A stretch of DNA of 64,000 nt from CAWICD01 sp052267165 (GCA_052267165.1 JBKQHO010000010.1:31355-95354); one strand, 5' to 3'. Counted from the first letter of the stretch, positions 17,864 through 27,815 are shown. Numbers and translations: made by a program. Notes: generated by a model not told the origin, from the letters alone.

Positions 17864-19972
17864 TTAGTTGTTTACCTCGAGCTTGGGCCGGTGTGCGAAC
17901 GTTCCACCCTTCTCGGCCACCTCTTTGAGAAGGGGTGCGGGCTGCCATTGGTTGCCGAAGCGCGCTTGGTAGCTTAGAATCGTGTCGTAGATGGCCTTGA
18001 CCCCGATCGTGTCGGCCCACCACATCGGGCCGCCGTGCCACCCCGGGAAGCCGTAGCCGTAGATCCAGGCGATGTCCTCGTCGCCGGGGCGCAGCGCGAT
18101 TCCGTCGCCCAGCAGTTGAGCGCCCTGGTTGACCAGCGCGTACATGCAGCGCGAGAGGATCTCTTCGTGCGTGATCTCGCGGCGCGTGATCCCGAGCCGT
18201 TTCGACTCCGCCGCCAGCACCGCGTCGACTTCGGGATCCGGCTGCGCGTCGCGTTTGCCGGGCTCGTACCGGAAGAATCCCTTGCCGGTCTTCTGACCGT
18301 ACCGCCCCAGCTCGTAGAGGCGGGTCGTCACCTCCGAAGTGCGGTAGGGAACGGGCGGCGCTTCGAGGCTGATCTTGTAGAAGACGTCGAGCCCCGAAAG
18401 GTCGGCCATCGCGAAGGGGCCCATCGGAAAGCCGAAGTGCTTGATCGCGTTGTCGACTTGCTGCGGTGACGCGCCTTCCTCGACCAGAAAATTCGCTTCG
18501 CGAATGTAGTCGAAGAGCATCCGGTTGCCGATGAAGCCGAACGCGTTGCCCGAGAGCACGCCTTTCTTGCGCAGCTTCTTGGCCAGCGCCATCGCCGTGG
18601 CGAGCGTCTGCGCCGAAGTGCTCTTGCCGCGCACGACCTCGAGCAGCTGCATGACGTTGGCCGGCGCGAAGAAGTGCAGCCCCAAGACCTTGTCGGCGCG
18701 CGTCGTGACCGCGGCGATCTCGTCGATGTCGAGCGTCGACGTGTTCGAAGCCAAGATCGCCTCGGGCTTCATGGCGGCTTCGAGCGCGGCGAACACCTCT
18801 TTCTTGACCTTCATGCTCTCGAAGACGGCTTCGACGACCAAGTCCGCGCCGGCGATTCCGGCGTAGTCCCGGGCGAACTCGACGGCCGCCACGCTCGCCG
18901 CCGCCTGCTCGGCCGTCATGCGCCCTTTCTTGACTTGGGCTTCGTACGTGTCGGCGATATGCTTCTTGCCGCGTTCGATCTGCTCGGCGCTGACGTCGAT
19001 GACGTGCACGGGGATGCCGGCGTTGACGAAGACCATGGCGATGCCGGTCCCCATCGTGCCGGCGCCGACGATTGCAGCGCTGCGGATCTCCTTGGGCTTG
19101 ACGTCGGCGCCCACGCCCGGGATCTTGCCGAGCTCGCGTTCGGCGAAGAAGAGATGGATCGCCGCTTGCGCTTGCGTGCCCTGCGCCAGCTCCTCGAAGA
19201 GCCGGGCCTCGTGCGCAATGCCCAAACCGAACTCCATCTGCGAGGCGGCCTCGATTGCGTCGATCAGCTTGTGCGCGGCGATGCCGCCCTTCGCTTCGGC
19301 AGGCACCATACCGTGCGCCATCGCGGTCATGAAGGGCAGCAGCTGGAACGTCTTGGCGCTGGCGCGGGCCTTCGAGCCGGCCTTCTGCTCGGCGAGCTCG
19401 ACCGCGCGCGCGACCACGTCGCCGTCGTGGATCTCGTCGACCACGCCCATCGTTTTGGCCTGCTGCGCCGTTTTAAGCTCGCCTTTGAGCATGAAGTCGA
19501 GCGCGATCTGCGGACCGAGCAGGCGCGGCAGGCGCTGCGTCCCGCCGGCGCCGGGAATCAGTCCGAGCTTGATCTCGGGCAACCCGACGCGCGAGGCCGG
19601 CGTCGCGATCCGATAGTCGCAAGCGAGGGCGAGCTCGAGGCCGCCGCCGAGCGCGTTGCCGGCGATCGCCGCCACGAAGGTCTTGCCGCTCTTCTCGATC
19701 GCCGCGACGACGTGGCGCAGGTTCTTCGCCTGCGGGGGCGGCGGTTTGAGGAAATCGTTGATGTCCGCGCCGCCGCTGAAGTTGCCGCCCGAGCCGCTCA
19801 GCACGATCGCTTTGATCGCTTCGTCCCGGTCGGCCGCTTCGATTGCTGCCAGCAGCACCTCGGCGGTCGCGAACGACAACGCGTTCACCGGCGGGTTCTG
19901 CAGCGAAATGACTCGTATCGCGCCACGCGTCTCGGTGCCGACGAGCGCCGGGCGGACTTCGCTCTCTACCAT
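17864..19972 (-). CDS. fadB: Multifunctional enoyl-CoA hydratase / 3-hydroxyacyl-CoA dehydrogenase
   Basis: About 702 residues. The N-terminal crotonase domain has FSGGADINDFL and ALGGGLELALACDYRIA, giving the oxyanion hole, and GLIPGAGGTQRLPRLLG. The NAD-binding dehydrogenase domain starts at AAIVGAGTMGTGIAMVF, with HFFAPANVMQLLEVVRG and GFIGNRMLFDYIREA following. It performs the hydration and oxidation steps of beta-oxidation. An ATG 18 nt further upstream is possible, but the one used here is preceded by GGAGAAG at good spacing, whereas the outer ATG has none. Confidence 0.93.
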   Translation of the reverse strand: MVESEVRPALVGTETRGAIRVISLQNPPVNALSFATAEVLLAAIEAADRDEAIKAIVLSGSGGNFSGGADINDFLKPPPPQAKNLRHVVAAIEKSGKTFVAAIAGNALGGGLELALACDYRIATPASRVGLPEIKLGLIPGAGGTQRLPRLLGPQIALDFMLKGELKTAQQAKTMGVVDEIHDGDVVARAVELAEQKAGSKARASAKTFQLLPFMTAMAHGMVPAEAKGGIAAHKLIDAIEAASQMEFGLGIAHEARLFEELAQGTQAQAAIHLFFAERELGKIPGVGADVKPKEIRSAAIVGAGTMGTGIAMVFVNAGIPVHVIDVSAEQIERGKKHIADTYEAQVKKGRMTAEQAAASVAAVEFARDYAGIAGADLVVEAVFESMKVKKEVFAALEAAMKPEAILASNTSTLDIDEIAAVTTRADKVLGLHFFAPANVMQLLEVVRGKSTSAQTLATAMALAKKLRKKGVLSGNAFGFIGNRMLFDYIREANFLVEEGASPQQVDNAIKHFGFPMGPFAMADLSGLDVFYKISLEAPPVPYRTSEVTTRLYELGRYGQKTGKGFFRYEPGKRDAQPDPEVDAVLAAESKRLGITRREITHEEILSRCMYALVNQGAQLLGDGIALRPGDEDIAWIYGYGFPGWHGGPMWWADTIGVKAIYDTILSYQARFGNQWQPAPLLKEVAEKGGTFAHRPKLEVNN

Positions 19973-20108
19973 CGACTTCTCCAAACTCATGAGGGGGGCG
20001 GTTAAGCATTAGCGAGGGGTCGATAAACCTCTTTCCGCCGGTGACGGCGCCGGTAGGAGATTCGCCCACCGAGCCGTAGCGGCTGAAGAAGGTCGCCGGC
20101 GAGGTTGA

Positions 20109-21887
20109 ATGCAGACTTTACCCGAGTTTCTTGCGGACGTGCTTCGGGAGCCGCGCGAGCGCGCGTTCGGCGAGCGGCTGGGCGCGGCCGAGTGGCGCTA
20201 TACACCTACGGCGCAGATGCGCCGGCGGTTGGCCGCGCTGGCCTTCGCGTTGCGCGAAGCGGGTCTCGAGCGTGGCGACCGGGTCGCGCTCATCGCGAAC
20301 AACCGCGTCGATTGGCTCGCGACCGACTTCGGCATCCTGTTCGCCGGCTGCGTCGTCGTGCCGATCTTTGCGACGCTCGCGCTCGATCAGATCGGCTACA
20401 TCCTGAGCGACTGCGCGGCCAAGCTGTGCTTCGTCGACACGCCGCAGGACGCCGAACGCATTCGGGCGGCCTGCCCGCATGCGTTGCGGATCATCCACTT
20501 CGACGGCGACGGGCCCGATTCGCTGGCGGTCTTCGAAGCGGCGGGCGCGGCCGCGGCGGCCGCCGCGCCGAGCCGGCTCGCGTCGTTCACGCTCGAGCAG
20601 ACGCCGGATCAGCTCGCCGTGCTGATCTACACCTCGGGCACGACGGGCAATCCCAAAGGCGTCGTCCTGACGCACCAAAACCTCGTGCAGAACGCGGTCT
20701 CGTCGGCCGAAGACGGGCTCTCGCGAATCAGCCCGGGTTCGGTCGTCCTCTCCGTGCTGCCCTTCGCGCACATCTTCGAGCATTGCGCCCTGCTCGCGTT
20801 CTTGCACGCCGGCTGCGAGCTGTTCGTCACCCAGCCCGACTACTTGCTGGCCGACCTCAAGGACGTGCGTCCGCGGGTCATGGCGCTGGTCCCCCGCATC
20901 TTCGAGCGCCTGCTGGCCTCGATCGTGACGCGCGCGAAAGAAGCGGGGCCCGTGAAGGCGCGGCTCGTGCCGTGGGCCCTGGCCATTGGCCGGGAGTTTG
21001 CGACCGCCCGGGTCGAACGGCGCCGCACTTCGCTCGCGCTGCGCGCCCAGTTCGCCGTGGCACGCCGGCTGGTGCTCGCGAAGATACGGCCGGCGCTCGG
21101 CCTCGACCGCCTCGATTACTTCGTCAGCGGAAGCGCCGCGCTGCACCGCGACATCGCGCTGACCTTCGCGGGCTTGGACCTCCCGATCTGCGAGGGCTAC
21201 GGGCTCACCGAGACGTCGCCGGTGGTCACCCTCAACCGCTACGACGACTTGCGCTATGGCAGCGTCGGCAAGCCGATTCGGGGGGTCGAGGTGCGCATCG
21301 CCGAAGACGGCGAGATTCTCGTCAAAGGGCCCAACGTCATGAAGGGCTACTACAATCTGCCCGACGAGCAGCCGTTCACCGAGGACGGCTGGTTTCGCAC
21401 CGGCGACATCGGCGCGTTCGACGAGGACGGCTTTCTCTTCATCACCGACCGCAAGAAGGAACTGATCAAGACGACCGCGGGCAAGTACGTCGCGCCCAGC
21501 CGCGTCGAGGCGGCGCTCAAGCGCTCCGTCTACGTCGGTCAGTGCTTCATCGTCGGCGACGGACGGCCGTATCCGATCGCGCTCGTAGCGCCCACGTGGC
21601 AGCTGATCCGCGACGCGTTCGGGCTGGCCCGGGACCTTCCGCCGGAGCAAATCGCCGGACGGGAGGACGTCAGGTGGTTCATCGAGCGCGAGGTGTTGGA
21701 GAACACGGCGGATTTGGGGCCGTTCGAACAGATCCGGCGGGTCGCGCTGCTGCCGCGCGACCTGACCATCGAAGACGGTGAGCTTTCGCCGACGCTGAAG
21801 GTCAAGCGGCGCGTGGTCGAACGCAAATTCGCCGCCATCATCGACGGCGCGTACCGCGCCAAGAACGGCACGCGCCCGAAACGCTAG
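20109..21887 (+). CDS. fadD: Long-chain acyl-CoA synthetase (AMP-forming)
   Basis: 592 residues. Adenylation signatures: IYTSGTTGNPKGVVLTHQN (P-loop-like A3), GYGLTETSPVV (A5), WFRTGDIGAFDEDGFL (A7) and ITDRKKELIKTTAGKYVAP (A8/A10 with the catalytic lysine). The size and the KTTAGKYVAPSRVE block match the long-chain synthetase (FAA1/FadD15-like) group rather than medium-chain enzymes. Divergent from the fadBA pair with ~135 bp between, so it likely supplies acyl-CoA to that pathway. Confidence 0.92.
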   Translation: MQTLPEFLADVLREPRERAFGERLGAAEWRYTPTAQMRRRLAALAFALREAGLERGDRVALIANNRVDWLATDFGILFAGCVVVPIFATLALDQIGYILSDCAAKLCFVDTPQDAERIRAACPHALRIIHFDGDGPDSLAVFEAAGAAAAAAAPSRLASFTLEQTPDQLAVLIYTSGTTGNPKGVVLTHQNLVQNAVSSAEDGLSRISPGSVVLSVLPFAHIFEHCALLAFLHAGCELFVTQPDYLLADLKDVRPRVMALVPRIFERLLASIVTRAKEAGPVKARLVPWALAIGREFATARVERRRTSLALRAQFAVARRLVLAKIRPALGLDRLDYFVSGSAALHRDIALTFAGLDLPICEGYGLTETSPVVTLNRYDDLRYGSVGKPIRGVEVRIAEDGEILVKGPNVMKGYYNLPDEQPFTEDGWFRTGDIGAFDEDGFLFITDRKKELIKTTAGKYVAPSRVEAALKRSVYVGQCFIVGDGRPYPIALVAPTWQLIRDAFGLARDLPPEQIAGREDVRWFIEREVLENTADLGPFEQIRRVALLPRDLTIEDGELSPTLKVKRRVVERKFAAIIDGAYRAKNGTRPKR

Positions 21888-22017
21888 GCGCTAGCCCCGA
21901 GCGTCAAGTTTCGGAAAGGCCCGCCCGGGCCGGCCGGCGGAGCGCAGGAGCTCGGTGTGCCGCTCCGCAAGGCAACGGCCCACCCGCTCGACCCATTATG
22001 GAGGGCCGATCTCCGCT

Positions 22018-22383
22018 ATGTACGCAAGCCGCCGCCGTCACCGTTTCGCCGTCCTGACCTTCCTCGCGACGCTGTTGGCAGCGCTCTTCACCGGCGGCGT
22101 CACGTCGCCGGCGTCGGCACAGTCCGCCCCGCCGTACGGTCACTGGGCGACCGTTCAAAAGATCGAAGAGCTGTTGGTCTTCAGCGACGGCACGTGCGCG
22201 TTTCTGGACAAAGGCAAAGTGCAAGTCTCGGGCCGCTGCTTCTGGAATGCATCCTATGGCGGCGGCATCCTGACCATCACCTATCCGATGCCGCTCGAGC
22301 CCGGCAAGACCTATTTCAACGTCGTCTGGGTCAACGCGACGACGATCCGCGTGTGGGGCGACGTCTTCCACAAGATCGGCTAA
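22018..22383 (+). CDS. Small secreted protein of unknown function
   Basis: 121 residues. An Arg-rich start (MYASRRRHRF) precedes a hydrophobic core and an Ala-X-Ala site (SPASAQS), a typical signal peptide. The mature ~85 residues (YGHWATVQKIEELLVFSDGT onward) contain two cysteines and beta-rich segments ending in VWVNATTIRVWGDVFHKIG. I do not recognise a family. The ATG after GGAGGG (12-nt spacing) is preferred over a GTG 63 nt upstream because it opens the signal peptide. Confidence 0.65.
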   Translation: MYASRRRHRFAVLTFLATLLAALFTGGVTSPASAQSAPPYGHWATVQKIEELLVFSDGTCAFLDKGKVQVSGRCFWNASYGGGILTITYPMPLEPGKTYFNVVWVNATTIRVWGDVFHKIG

Positions 22384-22418
22384 CGCTCGGCGCCGAGGCG
22401 GGATCGCTGAGAACGCAG

Positions 22419-22448
22419 CGCGGCCGGGAGCATCCCCTCCCGGCCGCG
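22419..22448. terminator. Strong hairpin between convergent genes
   Basis: A perfect 12-bp stem (CGCGGCCGGGAG with CTCCCGGCCGCG) closes a CATCCC loop. It lies between the secreted-protein gene (plus) and the acyl-CoA ligase gene (minus), where a bidirectional terminator is expected. No long T-run is visible. Confidence 0.65.
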
Positions 22449-22469
22449 TCCGATTCAACCTCGCGTACG

Positions 22470-24080
22470 TCAGTTGACGCGCTTGTCCTGACCGGACCAC
22501 TCGCGTTCGCGCAGGACGAACTTCTGTATCTTGCCGGTCGAGGTTTTGGGCAGGTCGGTGAACTCGATTGCCTTGGGGACCTTGAATCCGGGCAGCCGCT
22601 CGCGGCAGTGCGCGATGAGCGCCTCGGCGGTGAGCTCGTGGCCGTCCTTGAGGACGACGAACGCCTTGGGCACTTCGCCCCACTTCGGATCGGGCTTGGC
22701 GACGACGGCGCACTCGAGAACGTCGGGGTGTTCGAGGATCGCCATCTCGACCTGCACGGTCGAGATGTTCTCGCCGCCGCTGATGATGACGTCCTTGGCG
22801 CGGTCCTGGATCTCGATGTAGCCGTCGGGATGCCAGACGGCGACGTCGCCGCTGTGGAAATAGCCGCCGGCGAAGGCTTTGACGGTCGCCTCCGGATCGC
22901 GGTAGTAGCCCTTCATGAGGTTGTTGCCGCGCATGACGATCTCGCCTTGCGTGGCCGCGTCGCGCGGAACGTCGACCAGCGTGCCGTCGTCGGCGATCCG
23001 TACGACGCGCACGTCGCGCGCGCCGACGGTGATGAGGCCGACGCCTTGGCGCGCCTTCAGGCGCGCGCGCTCCTGCGGCGGCAGGCCGTTCCACTGCTGC
23101 TGCCAGACGCAGACCGTGATCGGCCCGTAGGTCTCCGTCAGACCGTAGACGTGGGTGATCGTCGCGCCGAGCGACTCGATCTGACCGATCGTCGTCGGCG
23201 ACGGCGGCGCGCCCGCCGTGATCACCACCAGCGGCTTCTTGAAGGGCCGCACCTCGGTGTAGTTGGCGATCGCGATGAGGACGGTCGGGGCGCCGCACAT
23301 GTGCGTGACGCCCTCGGTCTCGATCAGCTCGAAGATCTTGGCCGGGTCGACCTTGGGAAGGCAGACGTGGGTCGCGCCGGCCGCCGTGACCGCCCACGGG
23401 TAGCACCAACCGTTGCAGTGGAACATCGGCAGCGTCCACAGATAGGCGCTCTCGGGGCGCAAGTTGGACTGGAAGATTTCGGCCAGCGAGTTCTGATAGG
23501 CGCCGCGGTGCGTGTACATCACGCCCTTCGGGAGGCCGGTCGTGCCGCTGGTGTAGTTGATCGAGATCGTCGCGTCTTCGTCGACGACCGGATTCTCGAC
23601 GGGCGCGTTCGAGGCGCCTGCCAGGAGCGTCTCATAGTCGCCGGCGTCGCCCGGCGCGAGCTCGCCGCCGATCCGCACGCGCTTGACTTGTGAAGGAACC
23701 TTGGCGAGAAGCGGCGCGAACTCCGCATCGTAAAAGATGACGCTCGCGCCGCAGTGGCCGACGATGTACTCGATCTCGTTGGCGACGAGGCGGGTGTTGA
23801 GGGCGCACAGGATGGCGCCGGCCAGCGGGACGGCGTAGTGCGATTCCAGCAACGGCGACTCGTTCTTGGCGAGGAAGGCGACGCGGTCGCCCTCGCCGAT
23901 GCCGAGCTCCTTGATCACGTGCGTCAGCCGGTAGACGCGGTCGAGCAGCTCGGGATAGGTGCGCCGCTGCGCGCCGTCGACGACGGCGATCCGCTCGCGA
24001 AAGATGGAAGCCGAGCGCTCCAGGAAGTCGACGGGACTGAGGCGGCGGAGGTTCAACGCCGCGGGGGCCTGTGTCAACAT
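22470..24080 (-). CDS. Acyl-CoA synthetase (AMP-forming), medium/short-chain type
   Basis: 536 residues. Signatures: INYTSGTTGLPKGVMYTHRG, HVYGLTETYGPI, YFHSGDVAVWHPDGYIEIQD and KDVIISGGENISTVQVE, ending with the lysine of KTSTGKIQKFVLR. The IISGGENIS block is that of the fatty-acyl/methylmercaptopropionate-type ligases rather than FadD. Start set at the ATG opening MLTQAPAALNLRRL. The same frame remains open upstream, antisense to fumC, but that part is not protein-like. The substrate cannot be named. Confidence 0.88.
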   Translation of the reverse strand: MLTQAPAALNLRRLSPVDFLERSASIFRERIAVVDGAQRRTYPELLDRVYRLTHVIKELGIGEGDRVAFLAKNESPLLESHYAVPLAGAILCALNTRLVANEIEYIVGHCGASVIFYDAEFAPLLAKVPSQVKRVRIGGELAPGDAGDYETLLAGASNAPVENPVVDEDATISINYTSGTTGLPKGVMYTHRGAYQNSLAEIFQSNLRPESAYLWTLPMFHCNGWCYPWAVTAAGATHVCLPKVDPAKIFELIETEGVTHMCGAPTVLIAIANYTEVRPFKKPLVVITAGAPPSPTTIGQIESLGATITHVYGLTETYGPITVCVWQQQWNGLPPQERARLKARQGVGLITVGARDVRVVRIADDGTLVDVPRDAATQGEIVMRGNNLMKGYYRDPEATVKAFAGGYFHSGDVAVWHPDGYIEIQDRAKDVIISGGENISTVQVEMAILEHPDVLECAVVAKPDPKWGEVPKAFVVLKDGHELTAEALIAHCRERLPGFKVPKAIEFTDLPKTSTGKIQKFVLREREWSGQDKRVN

Positions 24081-24212
24081 ATGTTCGTTCCGACCCTGCT
24101 TAGGAAGAAAGCTTCGTTTTTCGGGCCTTAAGCCGTCGGCGGCCGCAGGTCCTGCGACTGCGACCTTTCTCGAGGCTGATTTGGCCCGTCCGCGGAGAAA
24201 ACTTCCACCGCT

Positions 24213-25640
24213 ATGACGACTGCTTCCATCACCTCCAACGGGGCCAAGACGCGCGTCGAATCCGACTCGATGGGTCAGATCGAGGTCCCCTCCGACAAGT
24301 ATTACGGCGCGCAGTCGGCGCGCTCGCTCATCCACTTCGACATCGGCGACGGCACGACGCCGCGCGACGTGATGCCGCGCCAGGTCATCAAGGCGATGGC
24401 CATTCTCAAGAAGGCGTGCGCGCTCGTCAACAAAGATCTCGGCAAGCTCGACCAAGAGAAGACCGACTTGATCGTCAAGGCGGCCGACGAGGTCATTGCC
24501 GGTAAGCTGGACGCGCACTTTCCGTTGCGCGTCTGGCAAACGGGTTCGGGCACGCAGACGAACATGAACGTCAACGAGGTCATCTCGAACCGCGCGATCG
24601 AGCTCGCCGGCGGCGAGATGGGCTCGAAGAAGCCCGTCCATCCCAACGACCATGTCAACATGTCGCAGTCGTCGAACGACACGTTCCCGACCGCGATGCA
24701 CATGGCGGCGGCCGAAGCGATCGTCGACATGCTGCCGGCGGTGCTCAAGCTGCGCGAGGCGCTCGACGCAAAAGCCAAAGAGTGGGTGGACATCGTCAAG
24801 GTCGGCCGCACGCATTTGCAGGACGCAACGCCGCTCACGCTCGGCCAGGAGTTCTCGGGCTACGTCAATCAGATCGACCGCGCGGTCGTCGCGATCAAAG
24901 AAGCGGCCGGTCACATCTACGATCTCGCGATCGGCGGAACGGCCGTCGGCACGGGCCTCAACGCGCATCCGGAATTCGCCGAGCGCGCGGCCAAGAAGCT
25001 GGCGGAGCTCACCGACCTGCCCTTCCGCTCGCATCCGAACAAGTTCACGGCGCTCGCCTCGCACGACGATTTCGTGTTCGCTTCGGGCGCGCTCAAATCG
25101 CTCGGCGCCGCGCTCATGAAGATCGCCAACGACATCCGCTGGCTCGGCTCGGGGCCGCGCGCGGGCATCGGCGAACTGTCGCTTCCCGAGAACGAACCGG
25201 GCAGCTCGATCATGCCCGGCAAAGTGAATCCGACGCAGTGCGAAGCGGTCACGATGGTCGTCGTGCAAGTCTACGGCAACGACACGGCGATCTCGTTCGG
25301 CGCGTCGCAGGGCAACTTCGAGCTCAACGTCTTCAACCCGGTGATGATCTACAACTTCCTGCACTCGACGACGCTGCTGCGCGACGCGTGCACGATGTTC
25401 CGCGAGCACTGCGTGGAAGGGCTCGTCGCCAACGAAGACATCATCGCGAAGTATCTCGGCGATTCGTTGATGACCGTGACCGCGCTGTCGCCGAAAGTCG
25501 GCTACGACAAGGCGGCGCAAATCGCCAAGAAGGCGCACCACGACAAGTCGACGCTCAAGGCGGCGGCCGTGGGCCTCGGGTACGTTACCGAAGCCGAGTT
25601 CGATCAGTACGTCGTCCCCAGGAACATGACGCATCCGTAA
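24213..25640 (+). CDS. fumC: Class II fumarate hydratase
   Basis: 475 residues. Family signature GSSIMPGKVNPTQCEA is present, as are GSGTQTNMNVNEVI and VGRTHLQDATPLTLGQE. The catalytic serine lies in the SSIMPGKVNP loop. It interconverts fumarate and malate in the TCA cycle without an iron-sulfur cluster, so it is oxygen-stable. Single gene, 132 bp from the divergent ligase gene. Confidence 0.95.
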   Translation: MTTASITSNGAKTRVESDSMGQIEVPSDKYYGAQSARSLIHFDIGDGTTPRDVMPRQVIKAMAILKKACALVNKDLGKLDQEKTDLIVKAADEVIAGKLDAHFPLRVWQTGSGTQTNMNVNEVISNRAIELAGGEMGSKKPVHPNDHVNMSQSSNDTFPTAMHMAAAEAIVDMLPAVLKLREALDAKAKEWVDIVKVGRTHLQDATPLTLGQEFSGYVNQIDRAVVAIKEAAGHIYDLAIGGTAVGTGLNAHPEFAERAAKKLAELTDLPFRSHPNKFTALASHDDFVFASGALKSLGAALMKIANDIRWLGSGPRAGIGELSLPENEPGSSIMPGKVNPTQCEAVTMVVVQVYGNDTAISFGASQGNFELNVFNPVMIYNFLHSTTLLRDACTMFREHCVEGLVANEDIIAKYLGDSLMTVTALSPKVGYDKAAQIAKKAHHDKSTLKAAAVGLGYVTEAEFDQYVVPRNMTHP

Positions 25641-25754
25641 GCCCGGAAAGCGAGGGCGGCCCGCGCCGCTCTCCTAACGCGCGCGACCGGTGGGGCCGAA
25701 ACGCTAGGTAGCGGCCCGCCGGCGCGGCGTGGCCTCCGAGGGGGTAAAGGCGGG

Positions 25755-26345
25755 GTGTTGGAGGTCGTCTACAAACCGGTGGGCGGGGCCCCCCGGCTCG
25801 TCGGGGTCGCGCGCCTCGAAGACCTGCTGCCGGGCCCGCTCGACGCCTTCGTCCTCGAAGACGACCCCGAGCTGACGGTCGTCTACAGCGCCCGGCCCGA
25901 GTGGCGCAGGAAACCCGCCAACTGCCTCTTCGGCGACACCATCGTGCACGGGCCGCTCGCCGTGGTCGGGCGGCGCGGCTCGCGCTTCGAGTCGCTTCCC
26001 ATGAAAGACCGGCCGCTGGCCTTCGCCGTCCTCTCCCAGAGCGACGCGACCGCGAGCGAGGACGCGCAACTGGTCGTCCGGGTGCGGGACGAGTCCGCCG
26101 CGCAGTACGCCGAACTGATCGCCGAGCAGGCCCGGAACGGCCAAGCCGCCGGCTTGGCCGAGGACGCGTTTCGGGCCGGCTGGTCGGCGTTGGCGATCCA
26201 CGCCAAGGAGATCGTCGAGGAGCTGATCGCGGCCGACCGCCCTCCGGGCGAGATCCTCGGCCACGTCTACATCGCGCTGCTCTACTTGAGCCAGCACCAG
26301 AACTCGTCCGGCGAGCCGCACCTCGACCCCGAGTCGAGGCGTTAG
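25755..26345 (+). CDS. Hypothetical protein
   Basis: 196 residues, GTG start. No recognised domain, signal peptide or membrane helix. The first ~100 residues look like a small alpha/beta or beta-barrel fold (VVYKPVGGAPRLVGVARLED; later TIVHGPLAVVGRRG). The C-terminal half is helical (AQYAELIAEQARNGQAAGLA). Conserved-looking composition and codon use like its neighbours suggest it is real. It is convergent with ridA, separated by 20 bp. Function unknown. Confidence 0.55.
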   Translation: MLEVVYKPVGGAPRLVGVARLEDLLPGPLDAFVLEDDPELTVVYSARPEWRRKPANCLFGDTIVHGPLAVVGRRGSRFESLPMKDRPLAFAVLSQSDATASEDAQLVVRVRDESAAQYAELIAEQARNGQAAGLAEDAFRAGWSALAIHAKEIVEELIAADRPPGEILGHVYIALLYLSQHQNSSGEPHLDPESRR

Positions 26346-26365
26346 TGTAACTCCCCGACAGACTC

Positions 26366-26743
26366 CTAGCCGAGCTGGGCGATGACCTCGATCTCGACAC
26401 GCGCGCCCCGCGGCAAGGCGGCCACGGCGACCGTCGAGCGAGCGGGCGGGGTTGCGCCGAACGACTCGCCGTAGACCGCGTTGACCGCGGCGAAGTCGTT
26501 CATGTCGACCAGGAAGATCGTCGTCTTGACGACCTGCTCGAAGCTGCTGCCGGCGGCCGTCAGGATCGCCTCGACGTTGCGCATGACCTGGCGCGTCTGG
26601 CCGGCCGCGTCGTCGCAGACGAGCTCACCGCCAACCGGGTCGAGCGCGATCTGGCCGCTGCAGAAAAGAAACCCGCCCGCCCGAACCGCCTGATTGTACG
26701 GGCCGATCGGCGCGGGCGCGGCTTCGGTGATGATACGTTGCAC
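26366..26743 (-). CDS. RidA family protein (enamine/imine deaminase)
   Basis: 125 residues, the usual RidA length. Contains PIGPYNQAVRAGGFLFCSGQ near the start and the C-terminal RSTVAVAALPRGARVEIEVI, including the arginine that salt-bridges the substrate carboxylate. RidA proteins hydrolyse reactive 2-aminoacrylate and related imines produced by PLP enzymes. It lies 19 nt downstream of an aldo/keto reductase gene, probably co-transcribed. Confidence 0.92.
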   Translation of the reverse strand: MQRIITEAAPAPIGPYNQAVRAGGFLFCSGQIALDPVGGELVCDDAAGQTRQVMRNVEAILTAAGSSFEQVVKTTIFLVDMNDFAAVNAVYGESFGATPPARSTVAVAALPRGARVEIEVIAQLG

Positions 26744-26762
26744 GTTTAAGCCTTCGGGTCGG

Positions 26763-27815
26763 TTAACGCGCCGCGGTGGCGGCGGTCTTGGGGAGGTCTT
26801 CGTACGACATGACGCCCTTGTACGCCATCGGCGGCTCCTCGACCCCGAAGTTCGTCTCGGCCAGCTCGGCGATCCGCTCGAGCTCGTCCTTCGTGAGGCG
26901 CGCCGTCTCGGGCGCTTGCGCGAACTCGACGAGCTGCTCGCGGTTGTAGATGTTGGGCAGGACGGTCATCACCTTGGGTTCGGCGAGCAGCCACTGAATC
27001 GCGGCTTGTCCCAGCGTCCGTCCGCCGGTCTCGAGAAAGCGCAGCGTCTCGATCTTCTTGATGCCGTTGACGAGCCATGAGCGCGGGCGGTGGCTGCGGT
27101 GATCGCTCGGCTCGAACGTAGTCTCGAGCGTGTAACGGCCTTCGAGCATGCCGCTCGAGTGCGGAACGCGGATCTGATAGGCCGAGTCGGCGCCCGACGC
27201 GTACGCGGCGCGCACCATCTCGTCGCCCGGAAACTGCTCGAGCATGTTCCAGATCATCTGGATGTTGGTGGCGTTACGCTGCTTGGCGGCTTCGCAACCC
27301 TCGACGAGCCAGCCGATCGCCGGCCCTAGCGCGACGCCGTACGTGCGGATCTTGCCCTCTTCCTTGAAGTCTTCGAGCAGCGCCCACAGCTCGTCGTTCG
27401 CGATCTCCGAGAGGTGCGCGTTGTGGATCGAGTAGATGTCGATGACGTCGGTGCGGAGGCGGCGGAGCGACTGTTCGAGCGCGTACCGGACGAACGACGG
27501 CGAGAAGTCGTGCGGCAACTCGTTCTGACCCTTGCGTGCGCCGGCGTAGGCGTAGAAGTCGTAGCCGAACTTGGTCGAGTAGATGACCTGATCGCGCCGC
27601 CCCTCGAAGGCTCGCCCGAGCTGGTCCTCGCTGCGCCCGTTCCCATAGGTGTCGGCGGCGTCGAACAGCGTGATCCCCAGATCGTACGCCTCGCCCAGCA
27701 ACTCGATCGCGTCCTCGTCGGTCCACTGGCCCCACCAGCCGGTCGACGTCGTCCAGAGCCCGAAGCCGACCTCGCTCACGGTGAGGTCGGTCTTGGGGTA
27801 CGTCCGATACTTCAT
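26763..27815 (-). CDS. Aldo/keto reductase
   Basis: 350 residues. NADPH-dependent (beta/alpha)8 oxidoreductase: FDAADTYGNGRSEDQLGRAF carries the catalytic Asp and Tyr, STKFGYDFYAYAG holds the Lys, and IDIYSIHNAH resembles the usual D-x-x-x-x-H strand. LGQAAIQWLLAEPKV and LPNIYNREQL are the cofactor-binding end. The ATG is preceded by CGGAG; a TTG 18 nt upstream would use that same site as coding sequence. Substrate unknown; operon with ridA. Confidence 0.9.
   Translation of the reverse strand: MKYRTYPKTDLTVSEVGFGLWTTSTGWWGQWTDEDAIELLGEAYDLGITLFDAADTYGNGRSEDQLGRAFEGRRDQVIYSTKFGYDFYAYAGARKGQNELPHDFSPSFVRYALEQSLRRLRTDVIDIYSIHNAHLSEIANDELWALLEDFKEEGKIRTYGVALGPAIGWLVEGCEAAKQRNATNIQMIWNMLEQFPGDEMVRAAYASGADSAYQIRVPHSSGMLEGRYTLETTFEPSDHRSHRPRSWLVNGIKKIETLRFLETGGRTLGQAAIQWLLAEPKVMTVLPNIYNREQLVEFAQAPETARLTKDELERIAELAETNFGVEEPPMAYKGVMSYEDLPKTAATAAR

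Noticed and set aside
18674..20005. 443-codon plus-strand frame opposite fadB
   Set aside because: Rich in Arg/Asp/Leu with no motifs; fadB on the other strand is unambiguous.
22470..25634. A single 1054-codon minus-strand frame covering the acyl-CoA ligase and the whole fumC region
   Set aside because: Only the part below 24080 is a ligase. The rest is antisense to fumC, Arg/Asp-rich, and typical of a shadow frame in high-GC DNA.
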